A DNA stretch of 64,000 bases from Phialocephala subalpina. Lineage: Eukaryota > Ascomycota > Leotiomycetes > Helotiales > Mollisiaceae. This document shows positions 48,395-59,163 of the stretch, piece by piece. The position numbers and the translations under genes are program-made. Numbering within the stretch: the first letter of the stretch is position 1; each line of letters begins with the position of its first letter. A model generated the notes under the pieces. The model saw only the letters and a program-made list of their open reading frames with translations, did no database searches and was not told where the DNA came from. The stretch spans positions 1,327,559 to 1,391,558 of the forward strand of contig FJOG01000016.1 in NCBI GenBank assembly GCA_900073065.1. The letters run 5' to 3'.

Positions 48395-50256
48395 TCACGA
48401 GTTCCCCGACCTTAGAATCAATTCCATCAAAGGCTCCGCAAATCTGACTCTTGTTTTTCCGAGTCCGTGGGTAGTCAAAGACGATCCAGGTAGTGGCTGA
48501 AGCGCAAGAGCAATCTGCCTCTTAGCCGAAATGTAAGCGGATTGCGCCTCCACAGAGAGTATCGACTCTTGATGCTTCATCATATGATCGATTTGCCGGC
48601 TGCAATCTTTCATAGCGCAAGCGCATGACCAACATGGCGATGGAAAATTGTGCCTTACGGACAGTGAGATACAAGCCTCACAACCGTTTTTAGAAAGCCT
48701 GCTCTTGTAACAGTTGGAAATGGTGAGGTGCATTTCTGCAAGTGACCTGGGATCCATGACATGAGCCAGAAAGTTGGGAGTGAGGGCGAGAAGAACATTG
48801 AAGATACGATCTGCTCTTTCAAATTCCCCTGACCTTGCTTCCAAAGCCGCCTCCTGTATCGCATCCTGGACATCATTTTGAAAACATCCTGATTCAGGTT
48901 GCTGTTGGTAAGAATTCTGGAGCAGCTTTCTAGTAGCATTGGCGAAATTACCGAGAGCTCCATCACTGCCGTCGCTGGGCAATTGGGCGTCTGCGGAAAT
49001 CAACCTGGAGGCTTCGTAGAATCCTTGGTCTCGATGCCAGCGAGCAAGAAGATGGTCTTGAAATGGTATTTCGTCGACCTGTTTTCCGTTTTTCAAAGCT
49101 TTGTCCAAGACAGCTGCGAGAATCGCAGCTTTTGGCAAGTCGTGATTCCTTATCAGAGCTTGGCCTAATTGATCTGTCAGGGCAACCGGACCACAATCTT
49201 CGAATGGCCCGAGCCAACTGGAAAAATGGGCGAATTGGAAGCTACCCAACAAAATTTCATAGAGTTCTATTAAGTATTCATCGAGATTTTTGCTCGCGAA
49301 CATGCCAGAAATAAACTTGGGGAGGAAACGAAAGGTCATGCCCTGGCGTTCCACCTGAAGACAACAATATTGAAAGTCTGTTTCGACGTTGGTCATGTAA
49401 ATACTTGGGGGGAGGAGGCGGAAGGATGCCCATAATTCGTGAAATGTGATGGGGCTTGTATCTTCACCTCACGGTCAGTCACATTAGATATATGCATACT
49501 GCTTCGGGAGACTTGCCTCTGTCAATCACAAAACATCTTAGGAACGCTCGCCCAGGGAAGTAAAGGGATATAAAAGTATTCTGGTCAGCTGGCAAAGGGT
49601 TCAACTCTTTGTCAACATAGTCTATCTTTGGCCGACTTGATCCAAGGGCCGACGGATCATCGACCTCCATCAATTCTCTTACTGGAGAAATGGGGACCAC
49701 GCATGAGACCGGTGTGAAGTATGCAATCGTTACAGGCGTTTCTGTTGCCAGATCAGATTATGAGATTATGAAATAAGCCAGGCATGAGACAAATACTCAC
49801 TTGCGTTGGGATTTAAAGGGCTTGAGGCAGACACCATTATCCTCCTCTTCCAGTTTTGAACCTTCGCCGGAGGGATGAAATCTCCACGGTGGAAGAATAT
49901 GGTATCTTTGCCGTCTTCTGTGTACCTCCTCTCTGCCTTCGCAACAGCAATTTTCATCTCAGCCTTGGTTAAATTCTTTTCGAAACCCCACTCTTTAAGC
50001 TTGGATTTCCATTTGCGTTCACCATGGTAGATATCAGTAAGTTGAATCTAGAGAAGGCGAAATGGAGATCTACTTACGAGGCTTGGAAGTTGTACAGCTG
50101 TTCAATCAGCAACATTGTCTGGGCCAGGGTGCCATTCTCTAGTATATATATACGCTTGATCTCACCCTTCAGCGACTCCCATTTGGCATCGTTCCTAGCA
50201 AGAGTCTTTCCCTTTTGATCTCTCAGAGCTAAGGCCGACCATTTTTGAGGCTCCAT
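48395..50256 (-). CDS. Clr5-domain protein (Clr5 gene 4), one acceptor site lost
   Basis: By homology the exons are 50256-50078, 50021-49801, 49741-49517 and 49461-48395, giving 563 residues in a consistent frame. The N-terminus is MEPQKWSALALRDQKGKTLA, then RNDAKWESLKGEIKRIYI; after intron 1 comes ERKWKSKLKEWGFEKNLT. The second block is FFHRGDFIPPAKVQNWKRR and the third TPVTIAYFTPV. The C-terminal part is helical, with clustered cysteines (CEACISL, CWSCACAMKDC), loosely like gene 2. The base pair before exon 2 is GG (50023-50022) where the three paralogues have AG, so intron 1 lacks a normal acceptor. Intron 3 is GC-AG (donor GCAAGT at 49516). It may therefore be poorly spliced or non-functional, although no stop codon interrupts the exons. 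Divergent from PRP6. Confidence 0.7.
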
Positions 50257-50927
50257 GATTAGAAGGTGGCAATAAGTCTGAAATCAAGTTCCAAGAAAGA
50301 CAGAAAAGGGGTAGAGGGGTACCTCAAAGACAGTAATGACTTTCAACATGCAGATACCTTCTTCACAGATCTGGGGAGAGGTGAGGGTTATATGCCCGGT
50401 GGTGGTGAGGCTGACGATTTGGTGGCGCGGAAGGAAGCGAACCACTCAAAGCAAACGACAAAAAGTGCATTTCGAAATCCCGGCCAAGGAAAACGCCACG
50501 GCGACAAGGCGCAAAGGTGCGAATTCAAAAGTGCAATTCCAGATTGAAGCCTCAGGCCACTAGGCACAGACACCCAAAACAAATTATACTGCAGCTGCCT
50601 GTTGCCCACGACCCTCCACCGCAATTGGTGATGGAGTCAGCTAGCCACCTTGTCGGTGGACTGCCATTTGGCAGGTTACTTTCAATAAATCCCTCCATGA
50701 GGAGAGTACTCCCCTGAGGTGAGGTCGTGCTGATCATAGGATGTGATAGAGAGAGTGTGTGCGAAAAGAGATACTGACCCACGTGACACCCCGAAGTGAA
50801 GACGAGTACATTTTTCCGAAAGCGGAAAGGACGTGACGCACGTGACTCTTCAGCCTTGCCCGACTTTTTATCCTGGAGCTTCTCTCCAGAGGCCTTCCCC
50901 ACCACGACGTCCAAGTCCACAGCAACC
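50257..50927. other. Divergent region between Clr5 gene 4 and PRP6
   Basis: 670 bases. They hold the Clr5 module described separately and presumably the PRP6 promoter closer to 50928. No gene seen. Confidence 0.45.
50432..50560 (-). promoter_or_regulatory. Shared Clr5 upstream module, copy 4
   Basis: On the plus strand: GAAGCGAACCACTCAAAGC from 50434, CAAAAAGTGCATTTCGAAAT (50459-50478), GGAAAACGCCAC (50488-50499), GAATTCAAAAGTGCAATTCC (50521-50540) and GATTGAAGCCTCAGGCCAC (50542-50560). In gene orientation it matches copy 1 box by box, and it shares the AATTC-flanked TGCACTTTTG box with copy 3. It lies about 175 bases upstream of the ATG at 50256 and about 370 bases from PRP6. Confidence 0.68.
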
Positions 50928-53858
50928 ATGTCTGGACGACGAGACTTCCTCAATCAACCTGCGCCGGAGAATTACGTTGCCGGTCTTGGTCGTGGTGCCA
51001 CCGGATTCACAACACGTTCAGATCTTGGACCTGCGCGGGAAGGCCCCAGCGAAGACCAAATCAAAGAAGCTCTCGCAAAGCGCGCCGCACAACTCGGAGC
51101 AGCAGCACCCACAGCATACGGCGCCCCGGAGAAGAAGGAGGAAGACGACGACGATGAGCGATTTCAGGATCCCGAGAACGAGGTTGGCTTGTTCGCTGGC
51201 GGCGCATACGACAAAGATGACGACGAGGCAGATCGCATCTACCAGGAGGTAGACGAGAAGATGGACAGGAGGCGGAAAGCTAGAAGGTTGGTCCTCCTGT
51301 TTCGTTCATACCCTAATCCAACCCTCAAGACAGATTGTTTATCATATAAGCAAATAGATGAGCAGATTACCGACGTTTCTACCTACAGGGAAGCACGAGA
51401 ACAGGCCGAACGAGAGGAATACGAACGAAACAATCCCAAGATCCAACAACAATTCGCAGATTTGAAGCGGGCACTCAGCACTGTCAGCGACGATGATTGG
51501 GCGAACCTGCCAGAGGTTGGAGATTTGACGGGCAAGAATCGAAGAAGCAAGCAAGCTTTGCGACAAAGATTTTATGCTGTACCTGACAGCGTAATTGCTG
51601 GTGCACGAGACTCTTCAGAACTTGGAACAACCGTCGCAGACGATGCACCAGCAGGTGGAGATGGAGCAGATGGTACCATGACGAATTTTGCGGATATCGG
51701 AGCAGCTCGAGACAAAGTTTTGAAAGTGAGGTTGGACCAGGCATCTACGGGTACCGATTCTGTTGCTGGAAGCGCCACGAATATCGACCCCAAAGGCTAT
51801 CTCACCAGCCTTGCGAAATCGCAAATTAATGAAGGAGAAGCACAAGTTGGTGATATCAACAGAGCTCGAGTCCTGCTGGAGTCCGTTATCAAGACAAATC
51901 CGAAGCATGCTCCTGGCTGGATTGCTGCTGCTAGATTGGAAGAGTTGGCTGGCAAGACTGTCGCGGCTCGCAATCTCATCGCAAGAGGCTGTGAGTTCTG
52001 CCCAAAGAGCGAAGATGCGTGGCTGGAAAACATCAGATTGAATGACAATCGAAATGCCAAGATTATCGCTGCCGCTGCCATTAAGGCCAACAATTCTTCC
52101 GTGCGACTCTGGACCGAGGCCATGAAGCTAGAAGCAGACCCGATGCGCAAGAAGCGAGTCATCCGACAAGCTCTGGATCACATTCCTCAATCAGTCATGC
52201 TTTGGAAGGAAGCTGTAAATCTGGAAGAAGATCCTTCTGATGCTAAGCTCCTGCTTGCCAAAGCTACGGAAATCATTCCTTTATCAGTCGAACTTTGGCT
52301 CGCTCTTGCACGACTGGAAAGTGAAGAGAATGCACAAAAGGTTCTTAACAAGGCTCGAAAGGCCATCCCCACGTCTCACGAGATTTGGATTGCTGCTGCC
52401 CGCCTTCAAGAACAAATGGGAAATGCAGCGAAGGTCAATGTCATGAAGCGTGCTGTCCAAGCCCTTGCCAAAGAATCTGCGATGTTGAAGCGAGAAGAAT
52501 GGATCACCGAAGCAGAGAAGTGTGAGGAGGAAGATGCCATTTTGACATGCGGAAACATCATTAGAGAAACTCTTGGTTGGGGTCTTGACGAAGATGATGA
52601 CCGAAAAGATATCTGGATGGAAGATGCTCGTTCTAGCATTGGTCGTGGGAAATACGAAACTGCGCGCGCAATCTATGCTTACGCACTCCGAGTCTTCGTC
52701 AACAGCAGGAAGTTATGGCTTGCTGCTGCGGATCTAGAGAAGAACCACGGCACAAAGGAGGCTCTCTGGCAACTTCTCGAGAAGGCTGTGGAAGCATGCC
52801 CGCAGAGTGAGGTTCTATGGATGATGTTGGCGAAGGAGAAGTGGCAAGCTGGAGAGATTGACAATGCTAGGAGAGTACTTGGTCGTGCCTTCAATCAAAA
52901 CCCCAACAACGAAGACATTTGGCTCGCGGCTGTAAAACTGGAGGCCGAAAACCATCAACCAGACCAAGCCCGAGAACTACTGAAGACAGCACGACAGGAA
53001 GCACCAACTGATCGTGTCTGGATGAAGAGTGTTGCATTCGAGCGACAACTTGGAAACCCCGATGCGGCCCTCGACTTGGTCAATCAGGCCTTGCAACTAT
53101 TCCCCGGTGCCGCAAAGTTATGGATGATGAAGGGTCAGATCTATGAGAGCGAAGGCAAATTACCCCAAGCTCGAGAAGCCTACGGCACTGGTACCAAAGC
53201 ATGCACGAAATCGGTTCCGCTCTGGCTTTTGTATTCACGACTGGAAGAGAAGGCCGGCAACACCGTCAAGGCTCGTGGTATTCTTGATCGTGCTCGATTG
53301 GCTGTCCCGAAATCACCTGAACTCTGGACCGAATCAGTGCGACTGGAACGACGAGGAAATAACATCAGCCAAGCAAAGAACCTCATGGCCCAGGCATTGC
53401 AACAGGTACCAAGCAGCGGTCTTCTGTACACCGAGTCGATTTGGCACCTCGAAGCACGAACTCAACGGAAACCCAGAGCACTGGAAGCCATCAAGAAAGT
53501 CGACAACGACCCAATTCTATTCGTCACGATCGCGCGTATCTTCTGGGGCGAACGACGACTGGAGAAGGCACAAAATTGGTTCGAGAAGGCAATTCTGCTC
53601 GACAGCGATCTTGGCGACACATGGGCATGGTACTACAAATTCTTGCTGCAACACGGTACCGAAGTAAGTAATTCATACATCGTCGCTCAAAGCAATGCTA
53701 ACATCACGTTAAAGGAAAAACGAGCAGATGTCGTCGCCAAGTTGACGCTAAGCGAGCCAAGACATGGCGAAGTTTGGCAACATGTTTCGAAGGACCCCAA
53801 GAATGCTGGCAAGAGCTTGGAGGAGATTCTTAATATCGTTGTGGGGAAATTGGAGTAA
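50928..53858 (+). CDS. PRP6: PRP6/Prp1 pre-mRNA splicing factor (U4/U6.U5 tri-snRNP)
   Basis: Exons 50928-51286, 51389-53663 and 53715-53858 give 925 residues. Prp6 is a HAT-repeat scaffold that bridges U5 and U4/U6 in the tri-snRNP. The N-terminal Prp1 domain is typical: RRDFLNQPAPENYVAGLGRG, then ERFQDPENEVGLFA, IYQEVDEKMDRRRKARR and NNPKIQQQFADLKRAL. The rest is a long series of HAT repeats, for example RARVLLESVIKTNPKHAPGW, ARNLIARGCEFCPKSEDAWL and LWMMLAKEKWQAGEIDNARR, ending EILNIVVGKLE. Both introns (102 and 51 bases) are multiples of three without stops, so an unspliced read gives an uninterrupted 959- or 942-residue frame. The first intron has a weak GTTGGT donor and was placed by the family junction KARREAREQ; the second has GTAAGT and GCTAAC. 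Confidence 0.94.
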   Translation: MSGRRDFLNQPAPENYVAGLGRGATGFTTRSDLGPAREGPSEDQIKEALAKRAAQLGAAAPTAYGAPEKKEEDDDDERFQDPENEVGLFAGGAYDKDDDEADRIYQEVDEKMDRRRKARRLVLLFRSYPNPTLKTDCLSYKQIDEQITDVSTYREAREQAEREEYERNNPKIQQQFADLKRALSTVSDDDWANLPEVGDLTGKNRRSKQALRQRFYAVPDSVIAGARDSSELGTTVADDAPAGGDGADGTMTNFADIGAARDKVLKVRLDQASTGTDSVAGSATNIDPKGYLTSLAKSQINEGEAQVGDINRARVLLESVIKTNPKHAPGWIAAARLEELAGKTVAARNLIARGCEFCPKSEDAWLENIRLNDNRNAKIIAAAAIKANNSSVRLWTEAMKLEADPMRKKRVIRQALDHIPQSVMLWKEAVNLEEDPSDAKLLLAKATEIIPLSVELWLALARLESEENAQKVLNKARKAIPTSHEIWIAAARLQEQMGNAAKVNVMKRAVQALAKESAMLKREEWITEAEKCEEEDAILTCGNIIRETLGWGLDEDDDRKDIWMEDARSSIGRGKYETARAIYAYALRVFVNSRKLWLAAADLEKNHGTKEALWQLLEKAVEACPQSEVLWMMLAKEKWQAGEIDNARRVLGRAFNQNPNNEDIWLAAVKLEAENHQPDQARELLKTARQEAPTDRVWMKSVAFERQLGNPDAALDLVNQALQLFPGAAKLWMMKGQIYESEGKLPQAREAYGTGTKACTKSVPLWLLYSRLEEKAGNTVKARGILDRARLAVPKSPELWTESVRLERRGNNISQAKNLMAQALQQVPSSGLLYTESIWHLEARTQRKPRALEAIKKVDNDPILFVTIARIFWGERRLEKAQNWFEKAILLDSDLGDTWAWYYKFLLQHGTEVSNSYIVAQSNANITLKEKRADVVAKLTLSEPRHGEVWQHVSKDPKNAGKSLEEILNIVVGKLE

Positions 53859-54257
53859 TTGGGGAGCATATTCGGGATTGGCGTGTATCATATATGGGTA
53901 GCTAGATTGTCGCCGGGCCACAAAAGAATTTGCGAGGTGTGTATTTGCCTCGAGCTGAGATCCACGACCTCTTTTTTTTTTGCCGAACCCTACTTAAAAT
54001 TTGTGCTCACCTGCCGAAGTATCAAGCGATACTCGTTTTCTTTGTTGATATCAATGTCCGTATGCATTTATTGTTCCCCATTCTTCCTTCTTGTTTCCGG
54101 ACGCGGTATTTCTCTCAATTGTCCCCTTTGTCTCCCACCATGTTCTTTGTCCCTCTCGGCCAACCTCCCAAGCCTCAAACCTTACTCAACTACAGCACTC
54201 GCCCAACATTATCTACATCACCAAATCCAAGCATTGAATCACCCGTCAACCATCAAC
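53859..54257. other. Intergenic spacer and promoter of the HExxH gene
   Basis: About 400 bases between two genes on the same strand. The frame of the next gene stays open through it, but composition is C/T-rich and leader-like, and no conserved protein is visible. Confidence 0.4.
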
Positions 54258-57200
54258 ATGAGAACCCGAGACTACGCCGACAAAACATGGCAACTCCGCC
54301 CAAAAAACGAGCGCAGGAACAAACTCACCCCCCTCACCAAACTTGCAGAAAGATACTCCCACCCAACACGCACAACCAGTAACTTATCCCACAGTCCCCT
54401 CTACGGAACTAAGAAATCGGGGTTTACGCCTTTGAGTCCTGGTTTTGGGACGTTAGAGAAGAGGAGGTTGCATAATTATCAGAAACGACGGTTCTATGGG
54501 TTTTCGGCTGCTGAGTTGCATCAGCTTGGAGCGCTTGCGGGAGTGGATGGGGATCCATATGATGAGAGCGGTGGATGGACGGAGTTTGAGAGTGGAGCGC
54601 AGGCGGATGGGTATGGTGGGGAACTGGACAATCCGATTCATCCGCTGTTTGATAGGGGGAATTGGGAGAGGAGGAGGGATATTCCGAGGCATAGGGGAGC
54701 GGTTCCTATTCGAGGGGATGAGGCGGGGTATTGGTTAGCTGAAAATGATGCTGTTTGGAAGCATTTGGAACCTTGTCTTCAACTTGCTTCGTTACTCATC
54801 ACTAATGCGGAATATTTTCCTTGGTAAGTGGTCCTCCTCACCTAGTAACTGCATTCTTTATCTCAAGACCTTATCTGATGGGAAATAGGTGGGATGCTCT
54901 CGTGTATGGGGAACTTCAACCAATCGACGATAGCAGGAGAGGCCTTGATGATCTCAACAAGGCTATATTCTCGTTCCACCAGCGCACACATGCCGAATAC
55001 ACAAAATTCGAAAATATCCAGAAGCTTCAGTCCAAGTTACGGGTTGCAGCGGATAAGATTCATTGCTATCTGTGGAGCGGATACTGCGAACCTGACACGG
55101 GTGCTACAATCAAGCATAGTGCGACCTGGGGGATTACCGGGGGTCTCATAACGAGTGAGGCCCAAGAGGGGCATATTCACATTGGTATCGCTATTGAGTC
55201 CTTGCAACCGCTGCTGACGGGAGGTTTGAATGAAGATGAGAAGTAAGTCACATCAGATGAGGTTTGTTGAGTAAACGTGCTAATTGGTCTCTGTTGATAG
55301 GCTTTTTCAACAGTTTCGGATTGCGTCTACCCTTGTGCATGAGACTGCTGTGAGTCTTTAAATAGAACCCCTGGAGCAAAAGCTAATTCTGATGTAGCAC
55401 GCCGTATGGAGATACCTGTATGATAATATTAAATACACAGTCTACGCAGAGCCATTTTTCGAAGGAGAGATCCTGCCAGAACTAGGATGGTCATTAGAAG
55501 CTCATGTATGAATCCATCACGTTGTTTGCGTTAACAATACAGTAGCTGACAGATCTTAGATGTGGGGAGGTCAGCCACTAGATATCATGAATGGAGCCTA
55601 CAACGCTGGAGGTCCAGGACTTCCCAACATGGGCCTCTTCAAATCAAATTTCTTCACAGAATGTAACCAGAATTACCAACGGTCCGATTTCACAGACATC
55701 GGCTATATCAACGGGCTTCCACCATCGATGCCAGATCCGTACTTCAACATCGAATACTGGCCCGTCCCTACATTATGGTTCAAAGATCTATTTAGAAAGG
55801 AGAAATGGGACAGCATGATCAAAAGCTTTGGTTCTACCGGGACAGCAATGGGCCCTCTTACATTCGGCACGCAATTTGAGACCAAAGATCCAGATCCTCG
55901 CAATCTGACACCACTACAAATGCCAGCATCTATGCTTACGAGTATGTATGTGCCTGGACCTATCATGGCTTCCTTGGACGACAAAGGCAGAGAAGCAGTC
56001 ACAATAGAGAATACACGGATAGCGAAAGCCAGTTCCATAATAGATTCGATGGGCACCATAAGTGGCCTGGTAACCGCCGACATTTTCCCAAGCCAAGCAG
56101 CCAACATGCCCAGAATCGATCGATCAGAAACCTATCCATGCGCTTGTCCCCGCTACGGCGAGATCAAGACATATTGTCTCGACAATCGGAATCCATTACA
56201 ACTTGCATTCGACAGCATGGATTTCGATATCCCGGAACCGACAATGTTTCGCTATATCCAAGACCGCGGCGGCATCAATCTCTCCGCCGAAGAATTCCGC
56301 TCTTTCCTTCATTGCTGTAACACTAAGAAAGAGCTTTTCATTTACGAACCGTTTCCTGGGACGGGAATGATCACTAAGAGATCAACGGGATGGGGATTAC
56401 CGACTCCATTTCGCGTACCTAGGCAGCCGAATCCTAATCCGGTCATGTTGCAGGATTTCATGACTGAGATACATACAAAGAGATTCAGGACAAATATGTA
56501 CATCGTTTTTGGGGAATTTAGAGACATCGATTTTGAGGCGCTGAGGTTATTTGTTAATCGTGGTCTGAAGGCTCGTGAGAAGATTTCGAGAGGTGAGATT
56601 GGACTTATCATCAACTCGATCGCGGAGAGAGAAAGGCTCATCTCGAGTCGCGACAAAAAGATACTGACGTGAGTACTTCTCCTTTCCACCGACTTGTTGA
56701 AGTTTCTAGAGTGACTCATGCTGACAATTCATCTAGACTCGGTCCAAAAGGCATCGCAAGAATGCTATGGCCAATGGACGAAGATGATCGAAATGAGCAT
56801 ATCCGTGACTGGGAGAGGAAGAAAAGGGACAGGCAAATAGCAGCCGGCATCATTATCGGTCCTACTCTAAGGGTACCGTCGCTAACACTTAGTAGCGCGA
56901 GTGGAAGCCCGACAAGTTCACAAGGGAATGTGACATTATCTCAATTCATGGCTCGGCCAACTGCGGCTACGCCGCCAACGACAGCTGTGCCACCAAAAGC
57001 AGTGACAGCTCCAAAGCCTGGCCCAAAGGCAATTACAATAACAGCACCACCAAAGCCAGTTGTACAAAAAAAGCCAAATACGACAACATCTTCGCCGCCA
57101 AAGCTCATTGTGCAGCCAAAGACACCTACTACACAATTCGCGGTCCCAACTGGGCCGCCAGAGCCAATTGTCTCACCACCGCCAAAGCAAAACTCCACTG

Positions 57201-57586
57201 GCAGCTCGGGGAGTAGTGATCAGAACCAAACAGACATCGTTGGAGACGCGATGCAAGGCGTTATCAATACCGGTGCGTCGATTGCAGGTGCGGTGGCCGG
57301 GTATCTCGGTCCTCCGAAAGCATTTTCGTCGTTTGCAGGATGGCTTAGTCCGCCGCGGCCGAAGAAAGCTACGCTGTCGTCTTTGGCGGGGATGCTTAGT
57401 CCGCCTCTAAAGAATGATGAGAAGGCACAGGCGGCGAAGCTAAAGATGGCGCAGGAACAGTTGAAAGAGGCTAATAAGATGAAGAATGCGGTATCGGTGG
57501 GTGATGGGATGGATATTGATGATGATGATGAGGATAGTGATGGTGATCCTATCATTACTGAGGGATTGACTGTTTCTCCGAAGTAG
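54258..57586 (+). CDS. Uncharacterised protein with a zincin-like HExxH motif
   Basis: Six exons, 54258-54823, 54889-55242, 55301-55349, 55398-55505, 55560-56668 and 56737-57586, give 1011 residues in frame. The middle carries TLVHETAHAVWRYLY (HETAH at about 320-324), then EPFFEGEILPELGWSLE. The metal-binding HExxH followed 20-30 residues later by Glu in an ELGWSxE context is a pattern I associate with uncharacterised fungal proteins that look like gluzincin peptidases. The intron after exon 3 splits the motif between HETA and H. The N-terminal part is basic (RTRDYADKTWQLRPKNERRN), with no signal peptide. The C-terminal 280 residues are low-complexity and Pro/Thr/Lys-rich, then acidic (IDDDDEDSDGD). 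Upstream in-frame ATGs exist; I chose 54258 for its coding-like start. Peptidase activity is inference. Confidence 0.72.
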
Positions 57587-57720
57587 GAAAGGGTAGCGAT
57601 GCATAGTAAAAGGATGGGAAGAGGATGCTGCGTTCTTTGATAGCTGGTTGGCATAGTGGAATGCTAGACATATTGATTCTAATTGAATATTTGCAAACTC
57701 TCAATAAACTTTTGAAGGCC

Positions 57721-59163
57721 TTACCGGGCGGACAGCCATTGTCTGTCTAGCTGAGGTTTAATGGCATCAAAAGCAGTCTTCGGAAGAGCGTCGATATCCT
57801 GAAGTCTCTTCTCCAGCTCCGCAATGCCCACCTCCAGCTCCCGGATCTTGTCTTCAGTAGCATACTGCGCCCCACCACCTCGATACCAGTCCAGATTCTT
57901 CCTATGGTACCGAATATCGTCACTGATATTTGTCTTCCAAGACTTTTCAAGTGCAGAATCCCAATCGTGGACACCTTCTGCTTCTTCAGCTGCTTCACCT
58001 CTGAGTTTCTCCTCCCATTCGAGATTTTGTTGCCACCGCTTGACCTGTTCTTCCATTTTCGCGATATCCTCTGGTGTCTTTGCGATATCTTCATCCCACA
58101 CACCATCTCTCTTCTTCTTCTTAAGAGTTTCCTCAAGCCTTTTCCTAAGTCTCTCCGCCTCCTTTCCATACAGATCGGCCTTTGTCAGCATATCCTGCGC
58201 ATCGCTCCTCACCCGATTAAATTCCTTCCACCTCCTACTCGCCGCATCAAAACCCTCGGCATCCAACTCTCCAGGCCAGCCATACGTCTCAAACAGTAAT
58301 TTCAGATCTGGGTACTCGTCTTTGGAGTGCTCGTCGACGATGCGGGGACCGTATGTGTTGAATGGGATCCATTCTAGGGTCATGAGACGGTTGGTGAAGT
58401 CGGCGAAGAGGTCGGTGGCTGGGCGGCTTGGGAATTGTTCGATGCGGTTATCGTTGATTTCGTGGGGGTCTTCATCGCCTGAGCTATGCTTGCCCCAGAA
58501 ATAGGGGTCTGCACAACCGCCTCCAGCGCCGCCTTGCCAGACCATGGTGATTTTACCTGTCTCGAGGTCAATAACGTTCATTTACGTGCTGACTTCAAGA
58601 TCAAGATAGAGGAGAGAAGGCTCAAAAAAAGGTAGAGAGCACTCACTGTTCCGGGTATTAAAATACATGATACTCCCATGATTCCCACACTCATTAAGCA
58701 CCAACATCCACGGCATGACATACTTTCCATTCTCCTCATCGTAGCCTCCCGTCGGATCCACATAATCCGGATCCCGTGACTGCTCAAGAACGCTCTTCTG
58801 CCTCATGTCGGCGAAACTTCCACTAAGGATGAATTCATCTTCATTGTTCAGTCCCTCGACGTAAGGAAGTACTTGAAGCAGTTCGATGACTTGGGGTTCG
58901 AGATCAAGAGATTTGGCGAATTCGACATCGATTGGAGGATCGTGAGGTGGGTATTTGATGCAGTCTGGTGAGAAGTAGCGCATTCGGGCCATGAGTTGGT
59001 AGTAGTTTGAGAGGAGGGTGGCGATGTCTCGGGGGTCGAAGGGGGTGTGGGGTGTGTCGTCCTCAGACATGTCGTCCCAGGAACTGTCGCCCTCGGAGAT
59101 ATTGAGCTGTGATGCCTCTTGAGAGAACTCGTCCATTGTATGCGACGATTGCGATTGAGACAT
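57721..59163 (-). CDS. Unknown protein, paralogue of the next gene, frame broken at its intron
   Basis: Exon 1 runs 59163-58647 and carries a Ser/Asp-rich start (MSQSQSSHTMDEFSQEASQ), then YYQLMARMRYFSPDCIKYPP and LEPQVIELLQVLPYVEG, matching WYELLQDMKYLGPDEISYPP and LNPLVIETMQQMPYI of the gene at 59697. It ends at a good GTGAGT donor in the codon after NTRN. The continuing paralogous sequence is MNVIDLETGKITMVWQGG and beyond, to 57721. That part begins one base out of frame with the only good acceptor (CAG at 58591-58589), and an in-frame TAA lies at 58584-58582. One extra A in the AAA run near 58582 would restore it. The C-terminal 150 residues form a Lys/Glu-rich coiled coil (KKKKRDGVWDEDIAK). 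The function is unknown; no signal peptide or membrane segment is visible. Confidence 0.6.
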
